The notes under the pieces were generated by a model. It saw only the letters and a program-made list of their open reading frames with translations, was not told the origin of the DNA and made no database searches. Below, in pieces: positions 57,490 to 64,000 of a DNA stretch of 64,000 bases (its first letter is position 1; the number at the start of each line of letters is the position of its first letter). The stretch spans positions 372,001 through 436,000 of the forward strand of contig WMKK01000022.1 in NCBI GenBank assembly GCA_012295225.1, in the 5' to 3' direction. Both the position numbers and the translations under genes were made by a program. This stretch comes from Ostreococcus mediterraneus. Taxonomy: Eukaryota > Chlorophyta > Mamiellophyceae > Mamiellales > Bathycoccaceae.

Positions 57490-59602
57490 GGGCGTGGCTA
57501 AATCTCATGCAACACCAACTTTTTATCAATCACATACGACGTATTTAGCATCTATAAAAATATATCAAATAATATAAAATAAACGTTAATACAACTACAT
57601 ATTATACTGCATATAAGACATTATGCCCCCGAACCATTCCGCCGGATCTTGGGTGGATGATTTTTCATTTCAGCGAATGAGCGTTCTCGAGTTAAACTAT
57701 TGCGTTTGCCAGCGTCGATGTTCGAGCGGTTGCCGCGCGGCACAAGTCCCGTGGCGGGGGCAGACGCAGCATGACTACTGTCATCAATCATGTTCGCCAT
57801 GACTGCGAGCTCATCTCGACATTGAACTAATTCTAAGACCTCTGTGGACACGGCGTGCATTCGGTCTAGCCACTCTTTGTCCAAAGGCTTCGGCTCTCGC
57901 AGGGATGCGAGTACACGTTCCAGTTGCTGCCGGGTATCAGCTAATTTCCGTTGCTCTACGGTAGATACATTCGGGGTCGTGATCATGCGTCGTGGTTGTG
58001 GACTTCCGGGATTGAGCGAACCCAGCTCTGGTTCGTCCAAATGTTCCCCCATCGTCACGTCTGCATACTCGTCTTCGTTCTCGTCAGCGTCTTCGTTGTC
58101 GCCAGCCGGATTCAAACCAAGAGCTTTGAACGCGCTGAACTTCTGGATTTTCATCATAGCAGCAATTTTGGGAGCGCAAAGATCACCCTTCTGACCCATT
58201 CGGCAAGAGCAAGTGATGGGCTCGTGGTCTGTTGTCATAGCGCAGAAGTCCAACTTTTCAAGATACTGCACGTGGTGTGTCGCACCTTTGAACGTCACCT
58301 TGGCATTCACAGGTCGTGTAATGATGTCAGACTCGTACTCATCGACGCGAGCTCGCGGCCCTGATTCTATGATAGCTATATCACCGTCAGGGATCATATT
58401 GGCAGTACCAGCCAGAGCGAGAGTTTTGCTGCGCTGCGCCGTAGTCGGTCCACGGCACTCGTGTGCGGCGGCCTTATCAACATGCAGGTAGCAAGACGCA
58501 TTCCAAAAAGTATATCATCCAATCGAGACGTCTTTGGCTTATGCGTCCCTTCGACGATAGCAACCGGTTCTTCCACTTCGAATGGAACGACTCCACCGCC
58601 CCACTAGTGTCGATGCTGTAGACAACATCTGATCTGAATTGCTTGGCCCACTTCTCAATATTTGGTCGCCATTGCTTATTGTAATAATTGATAAATGCCT
58701 CTGACCAGTTGGCGTCGAGTTTGTCACCGGGTAACCCAGGACCGCGCAGGAGTTCATCAAACTCCTTTTGTTTCCGCCACCACTCCACATTTCCCTTGGC
58801 GTTGTCGTCTGGATGATACCACCTCACCAAGGTGTGCAGATCATCCTGGACCTTTTGGCGGGTCGCGCTTGTCGGTAGCTTGCTCCATACATTTTCACGC
58901 ATCGCTTTCAGGACGTGCCATTGACACCAGAACACCTTCGTACCCGGGAGGACCATCCTCAACGCATTCGTCTCGCTCTTTGAACAATCTATCATAGCCA
59001 CGCTAGGAGACCAGGTATCACTCATAGGCTCATACATGTCGTATGGAACGCCCTGTTGGTATCATTTCCGTCGAGCTGAGCGACGCATTCGAACGACGCT
59101 CTCGACGCGTCGCACGGCAGGCTCGCTATATCGTGGCCTGGAATCGACGACGAACATCAATGCGCGGCATGCACTTATCGTCGTGATGCGATCGCGCGCG
59201 TCACCGCGCGTCGCGTGGCGTAACTTCGTACGAATTTCGCGATGCACTCAACGCTCCGTCGAGCGAAAACCGCCGCATGGTCGTCGCGCGGTCGAGTCGA
59301 CGTCGGATGACGAGATGAAATCGCTACAGATAGTAATATCTCGCCATGGACCGTGCGGGTGCGCGCGCCGGCGTCGGCGACGCGCGTCATCGTGTGCGGA
59401 CGATGAAAACGGCGACGGCTCGACGGACGCCGAGCGCAGAGTTTCGCCAACCAATCAGTCCCTCCGTAGGGATGGGTCATGATTGGTCATGGGTGAATGG
59501 ATTTTAGACAGTTTTATCATCATTTGATACACTTATATGCTAGTAAAGTATATATGTGTAAAATGATAAAAAGTTGGTGTTGCATGAGATTTAGCCACGC
59601 CC
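57490..59602 (-). mobile_element. MULE DNA transposon, copy 2
   Basis: Ends GGGCGTGGCTAAATCTCATG and inverse; about 2.1 kb, highly similar to copy 1 throughout, including the non-coding 5' part (59040-59600). Left flank ...GCGCTGTTCC; right flank the Harbinger end CCCGAAAAAAGGCGC. No clear target duplication. Confidence 0.8.
57621..59037 (-). pseudogene. MULE transposase, 3' part, copy 2 (one frameshift)
   Basis: 59037-58477 matches copy 1 to ECVLLPA. There a 2-bp deletion (near 58481) shifts the frame and ends it. The original frame resumes and is open from 58397 to 57621 through IAIIESGPRARVDEYESDII, the SWIM-like segment and the acidic tail. Copy 1 lacks this frameshift but has a stop where this copy has Glu, so the two copies were disabled independently. 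Confidence 0.8.
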
Positions 59603-59646
59603 CCCCGAAAAAAGGCGCTATTCTAATTTCGACCTCTTAGTCACCC
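59603..59646 (-). repeat. Harbinger terminal sequence
   Basis: GGCGCTATTCTAATTTCGAC then CTCTTAGTCACCC, the inverse of the end at 48903. It stands alone between the MULE copy 2 and the surface-protein gene. Confidence 0.75.
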
Positions 59647-59733
59647 TTGGACAAACAAGAGGAGTCGTCCGAAAAGTTACGAGAAGCTTTGTATTCAAAT
59701 TGGTCATATTGGAGTGACGCGAGCGGTTCTTTC

Positions 59734-60858
59734 TTATGGTGCAGACACTGGCGCACCAATGGGCGCGCCTTCAATCTCGCATTCGGTATCTTCTCCACTT
59801 GCATTGTCTCCTGCAGCATTTACTTCCCCATCAGCGCACGCGACACAGGCGTTTTTACTCACATAATGGTCTTCTTTGCATAGAATAGCCGTGCATGTTG
59901 TGTCGTCTCCATTTGCTTTATCACCAGCGTTTCTTGTAGAGCCCGGAGCGCAAGATTTGCATGCTTTGCTTTCAACGTAAAAGTTGGCAAGACACACAAT
60001 GGCCGAGCACTCAGTGTCGGCTCCGTCTGCGTCGTCGCCTGCTCTCCGATAGGTACCTGCAGCGCACGGCTTACATGTCTTGCTTTCAACATATTGATTG
60101 CGTGCGCAATATGTTTTTCCCGCTGGCGGTGGAGATGGAGGAGGAGGCGAAGGCGGCGGCGGCGGTACGCCGGCGTCGCAGGACGTGTCTGCGCCACTTG
60201 GGTCGTCGCCAGCTTTGTTCGTGTAGCCCGTTGCGCAATTCGTGCAGGCGCCATTGGATACGTACTGGTTCGTACCACACACGCTTTTCGTTGTCGTCAC
60301 ACCATTCACCACCACGGTGGACTTGACAGTCGGTGTGCTCGGCTGCGTTGTCACTGCGATCGTCACTCCGGAAGCCGGTGCAACGGCGTCAAAAGCAGTC
60401 TGCAAGTTTGCCGCAACTGTTGCGGGCGTTGTTTCCGTTATTTTTTGAGTCACTGCGGCAACTTTGTTCTGCACATCGGTCGTAGTTTCGTCAGCTTCAG
60501 CTTGGATCGAGGCTTGAAATTCAACTTTAAGTCCAGCGGCGAGAAGAGACCGCCTTCTTCGAGCGGTTTCATCAGTGTAAGCCGTGATTGTTATATCATC
60601 CACGGCGACGCCGAGCGTACTCGCCATGCCCGTACGAAAAGCAAGTTGAGGATCGCTCGTAAATGCCGCCTTAGTCATCCCATCGAGCTTGACGTCTGAA
60701 GCGAGGACGAACGTGGGCACGACTTCAGCAGCAGCAGAGTCATCCTTTAGTCCAAGGCCGAGACCGAGGCCGAGCGCGAGCGCGATAATGATCGCGACGC
60801 CGACAGAGATCCAAAGAACTACCTTTCGCGAGCCTTTCATTTTTGTGATGCCGGTCAC
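59734..60858 (-). CDS. Membrane-anchored Cys-rich surface protein
   Basis: 374 aa from the ATG at 60858 (Met 7 is an alternative). The transmembrane/signal anchor at residues 12-37 ends in a GLGLGLGLG run. Residues 45-185 form a domain with ITITAYTDETARRRRSLLAA, a pattern frequent in green-algal extracellular proteins. Four repeats of about 34 residues then follow, C-x2-N/D-x-YV-x4-C-x2-C-x2-G-x4-AGD-x3-G-x-DT-x-C, with a Pro-rich hinge (PPPPPSPPPPSPPP) between the first and second. The Cys repeats resemble TNFR/ephrin-like modules. Likely exposed on the cell surface or in the cell covering, and a plausible substrate for the neighbouring glycosyltransferases; that link is inferred. Confidence 0.75.
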   Translation of the reverse strand: MTGITKMKGSRKVVLWISVGVAIIIALALGLGLGLGLKDDSAAAEVVPTFVLASDVKLDGMTKAAFTSDPQLAFRTGMASTLGVAVDDITITAYTDETARRRRSLLAAGLKVEFQASIQAEADETTTDVQNKVAAVTQKITETTPATVAANLQTAFDAVAPASGVTIAVTTQPSTPTVKSTVVVNGVTTTKSVCGTNQYVSNGACTNCATGYTNKAGDDPSGADTSCDAGVPPPPPSPPPPSPPPAGKTYCARNQYVESKTCKPCAAGTYRRAGDDADGADTECSAIVCLANFYVESKACKSCAPGSTRNAGDKANGDDTTCTAILCKEDHYVSKNACVACADGEVNAAGDNASGEDTECEIEGAPIGAPVSAP

Positions 60859-61161
60859 TTGGGACGCGCGTCAGTGTCTGCGATGCCCGTGCCACGCGCA
60901 GCCAGCTATGCAACTTTCGGAACTTTTCGGAACTTTTACACTGCAGATATTCAGTTAACGCAGTGTCATTTTGCACAGCAGTCACAGACTGCTGCAGTCT
61001 CGTATAGCGACAGTGTCCGAACACCTTGATCTTGATTTCCTACATTCATCGCCTGTCGTAACACGTGCAATGTGCCCACCTTCAGGAGTGACAACGTCGT
61101 CTGTCCTCAGGGCGTCGCGTTGAGTTATAACCTACTGCCACCTCGTACATGCTGTATCGGT
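60859..61161. promoter_or_regulatory. Divergent promoter region
   Basis: About 300 bp between the surface-protein gene (minus) and the GT92-like gene (plus). Contains GGAACTTTTCGGAACTTTT (a 10-bp tandem, near 60920) and CAGTCACAGACTGCTGCAGTC. The arrangement suggests shared control. No defined site recognised. Confidence 0.4.
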
Positions 61162-62586
61162 ATGAAACACGGCGCACGCATTGTTCGTCGCGACCGATAC
61201 CGACGTCACACACTTGCCGACTTCATCAGGAAAATACTATGGTCGATCTCCACGCTATGGTTCCTTTCAAGTCTATGGAAACACTTTTCTTCTTCGCGCT
61301 CGCGTGGGTTACGACGTTTGGGGACTGATGATGTCGTCTTTGGCACTCATCAGGACAAGAAAAAACGTAAAAAAAGTGACAACGTTAGCATCGTGAGCGA
61401 GGGGAACGTGGGAGTGGTGTGCACGACGCAATCACACAATGATTTGACACAGTGGCTCACCTACCATCGCTCAATCGGCGTGCACCACTTTTTCATCATT
61501 CTCGACGGCAACAGTACACCTACGAATGCTGAAGCTGAACGAATGTACCAACACATGCCAGACATAACAGTGTACACATCAAGGCAAACAAATGAATGGC
61601 GCAACGAAAGTAAAATATTAAATCTTAAGCGCATGCAAAAACACATCCACGAACCAGTCTGCGGAGTAGATAGAGTGTTTGTACAGCAATCGTTGAATGT
61701 TGAGTACGTTATTCATCAAATGTTACAAGGAAATACTGATGCTAACAGTGCATGGCTAGTTCATATTGATTCCGACGAACTGATTTATCCAGCAGGAGCA
61801 GAAAATAATTTCAACGTGCGACGTCTACTCGCAAGGATACCAAACGATGTTGGTCGCGTCATATTTCCAAATTACGAGGCCGTGCCAGAAAAGCTCAACA
61901 ATCGCGATCCATTTATAGACGTCACGTTGTTCCGTCGTAGTCATAAGCACCTCGACGCTGGGATATATGCAAAGTACAAGGATGCTTCGAAACGGGATAA
62001 TCCCAGATATTTCTTGGGGTATTCCAATGGTAAATCAGCGGCACGCGTGTTTGACGACTTACGACCAGTCGGTGTTCACAACTTTGAGCACATTCGTAGC
62101 AAGCATCTGAAGGAGATCACTTTGAATGAAAGCGTGATTCTGCACTATGGATTTACAGATTTTTCGCGCGTCGTTGGACGATTTTCACAGTGTGATTGCC
62201 CGCAAGAGTTCACACACAAATGCAAGCGACTACCATTTGACATGGAGTTGGCGCACAAATATCACGAATTGTATCTGACTTCTCGAGAAGAAGAACTTCA
62301 AACGTGGTACGAGTCGCGCGTAGTCGCGCGTCCAGAATCAACAGACGTCGTGAAATTTCTTAAACTCGGCATACTGACAAGAATAAATCTACCTAGTATT
62401 CTAATACAAAATCAGCGCTATACAATGTACACAGATAGTACATGCAGCACAAGACTAGTCCACGATTCGTTGACGCTCGTCGTCGTTTGTTGCCGACAAA
62501 CGTTTTTAAAAGTACGTTTCAATTATATATTCACACCTTGGTCTGTTGTTCTCTTGACGATATCGAATATCCCAGTACTCGTTTAA
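61162..62586 (+). CDS. GT92/DUF23-like membrane-anchored glycosyltransferase
   Basis: 474 aa from the ATG at 61162; the frame is open upstream to a GTG at 61072, but without ATG. Anchor at about residues 19-36 (KILWSISTLWFLSSLW). The GT-A core follows: VCTTQSHNDLTQWLTYHRSI, GVHHFFIILDGNS (W-x-x-YH-x-x-x-GV-x-HF-x-x-x-D), AWLVHIDSDELIYP with the DSD metal-binding box (about residue 198), then FPNYEAVPE and VGVHNFEHI. This order is that of Glyco_transf_92 and related families that often add galactose. Golgi enzyme on surface glycans; donor and acceptor unknown. Divergent from the surface protein. Intact. Confidence 0.82.
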   Translation: MKHGARIVRRDRYRRHTLADFIRKILWSISTLWFLSSLWKHFSSSRSRGLRRLGTDDVVFGTHQDKKKRKKSDNVSIVSEGNVGVVCTTQSHNDLTQWLTYHRSIGVHHFFIILDGNSTPTNAEAERMYQHMPDITVYTSRQTNEWRNESKILNLKRMQKHIHEPVCGVDRVFVQQSLNVEYVIHQMLQGNTDANSAWLVHIDSDELIYPAGAENNFNVRRLLARIPNDVGRVIFPNYEAVPEKLNNRDPFIDVTLFRRSHKHLDAGIYAKYKDASKRDNPRYFLGYSNGKSAARVFDDLRPVGVHNFEHIRSKHLKEITLNESVILHYGFTDFSRVVGRFSQCDCPQEFTHKCKRLPFDMELAHKYHELYLTSREEELQTWYESRVVARPESTDVVKFLKLGILTRINLPSILIQNQRYTMYTDSTCSTRLVHDSLTLVVVCCRQTFLKVRFNYIFTPWSVVLLTISNIPVLV

Positions 62587-62611
62587 CAACAGCTGGAGCA
62601 TCATCATTCTT

Positions 62612-64000
62612 TTAGCTTATCAGTCGTCTGCGCGTGTAATGCTTTCGCCGCCTTGCGCTTTTCCGCTTGGTGACGAAGAACCACATCGGCCGCATTACGC
62701 TTTTACGCTTTCGCTTGGGCCGCAGCTTCATCGCGTGCAGCATGATGCTCAACTGCTCCTGTGACCAAGTCTGACTTAGCTCCGTCGCAGCGCGCGAAAC
62801 GACTTCGTCCATGGACTTGGCCTCGGCCGTGATCTTCAAGAGCCTAGCGGTCGCGAGATCCAGGTCGTGATCACCGGCAGGGAGGAGTAGCTCGGGGACG
62901 AACTCACCGTTCTGCAAGCCTTTCTTCTGGTACTCGGCGAGCTCAGCGAGTCGCGCTTGGCGCTCAGGAGTCGACGCATCGCGTGCGACCTCTTGAGCGC
63001 GTGCGAGTGCCTGATCGCGCGCTCTAAGCTTCCTCAACGGCTCGTAATTGAACGGATTGAGGCCGACCTCAGACCAACTTCTAGCAATTAGTTCAGGAGT
63101 GAATGCACGCAAGAAAGCGCGGTGCGCGGCGGCGAAGAAGCGTGTCGAGTCAAGTGATGATTTATAATCAAAACCGCTGAGCTGACTGATTCGACTATGA
63201 CTTACATCCGTTTGCCGCAGTTCATCCTGAAATGTCCTCTTCATTTCGCTGAAGTGCACGACGTCCTCGCCTTGCATAAGATGTGTGCAGTGTGGCACCA
63301 AGAATAGAATGGAGATGTTCAGGTCCCTCGCGTGCTTCAAGACGTCGAATGTCATGTGGCTTGGATTTACGTCGAGGAACAAGAATAACTCGTGCTCGTC
63401 ACCAGCGTCCCGATAACACGCCGCAGTGTAATCCAATGCTTCGCACATATTCACCTTGTCCATCGAGCCCTTTGCATTCACCATCCACTAGGGTTCGTGC
63501 TTCACTCCATTCAGTGTTGTCCACCCATCCTCACAAGTTGCCATGTCCGACGGCTCCGGTGTGAGTTCGTGCCTGACCCACACTAAGAGTCTCTCGCCCG
63601 CCATGTTACGCCCGCAAAGGGCTGATGCGCGGTAATTATTTGCGGGCCTCCGCGACGAAAAGCACAAGTTATCGTCGTTGCTGAGAATCTTCTTCCTCAT
63701 TACCTTGCCATCAACTTGCAAGCAAGTTCCGTCCGCGCCGATTATGTACTTCGCCATCTCCGGATTCACGAACGCGGCGGGCACTGTGCACTCAGGAGAG
63801 TCGTGCCACTCTGGATGCGCCGTGTAAAGCTTTTTCTCCAGTAAGAACGGCAGGGTGTTGTCAAGGCACCACCTTTGCATGTTCTCTGTCGTCGCCCAAG
63901 TCAGCCTGCTCGCCTCCACGATGTTGCACCTCTTCTTCTTCAACTTGTGTCGTTTAACGAAACCGGTGTACCATCCCTCTGTCGGCGCTTTGACTTCTTC
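62612..64000 (-). pseudogene. Second pogo-like DDE transposase, partial, one nonsense change
   Basis: Open on the minus strand from the window edge: GWYTGFVKRHKLKKKRCN (CENP-B/HTH end, like GWYNGFARRNGF of the gene at 41341), then YIIGADGTCLQV, to an in-frame TAG at 63485-63487. It continues in the same frame with LFLFLDVNPSHMTFDVLKHA, HCTHLMQGEDVVHFSEMKRT (matching LLQGEDTVVFPVLK of the other gene), VGLNPFNYEPLRKLRARD and a basic end at 62612. It diverges strongly from the first pogo-like protein, so it is a separate family. The 5' end lies beyond the window. A single stop suggests recent inactivation. Confidence 0.8.

Noticed and set aside
1-64000. Bacterial or giant-virus origin for the window
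   Set aside because: The GT-AG intron, eukaryotic transposon families and type II Golgi enzymes point to a nuclear eukaryotic chromosome; only some methylase-like domains look virus-related.

Overview
The window looks like part of a transposon-packed 'outlier' chromosome of a small green alga, most likely a mamiellophyte (Ostreococcus/Micromonas/Bathycoccus type). This is inferred from the eukaryotic transposon families (hAT, pogo-like, PIF/Harbinger, MULE, Ty1/copia, Ty3/gypsy, tyrosine-recombinase), a 48-bp GT-AG intron in one transposase gene, short intergenic gaps, abrupt GC shifts, and a set of membrane-anchored glycosyltransferases, a methyltransferase and a Cys-rich surface protein. 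Established knowledge: the small outlier chromosome of Ostreococcus tauri is low in GC, rich in transposons and sugar-modifying genes, and linked to virus resistance. No rRNA, tRNA or housekeeping gene was recognised.

Layout. 1-1660: Ty3/gypsy fossil. 1734-21104: copy 1 of a duplicated unit that starts with a hAT-type terminal repeat and carries an unknown 671-aa protein, a GT61-like glycosyltransferase and an inverted hAT transposase fragment. Its first gene is split by a mariner-like element (3859-6354), two hAT MITEs, and a young Ty1/copia element (7276-16010) whose left LTR holds two more MITEs. 21105-28425: a very GC-rich block with three co-directional genes: a Crypton-like tyrosine recombinase, a diverged cytosine-methyltransferase-like protein, and a RuvC-like nuclease with a SAP motif. 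28458-34775: copy 2 of the duplicated unit, nearly identical and without the insertions, so it preserves the empty target sites. 34776-38520: a coiled-coil/acidic pseudogene, a second methyltransferase-like gene and a broken Harbinger transposase. 38524-39654: a membrane-anchored methyltransferase. 39836-47294: nested foldback, Ulp1-protease remnant, hAT copy 3 and an apparently whole pogo-like element. 47295-64000: two related glycosyltransferases facing each other, a fucosyltransferase-like gene, a Cys-rich surface protein and a GT92-like glycosyltransferase, separated by Harbinger, MULE, foldback and MITE copies, ending in a second pogo-like transposase cut by the window edge.

How it fits together. 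The host-like genes are nearly all type II membrane sugar-modifying enzymes, as expected for building variable surface glycans. The elements around them have duplicated one (GT61), inserted at the stop codon of another, and left target-site duplications that let the order of events be read directly. The strongest candidates for something new are the three-gene GC-rich recombinase/methylase-like/RuvC-SAP unit and the cytosine-methyltransferase-like domain inside the copia polyprotein. That domain appears related to the standalone methylase-like genes at 25.7 and 35.7 kb. All family calls were made by eye; no database search was run.
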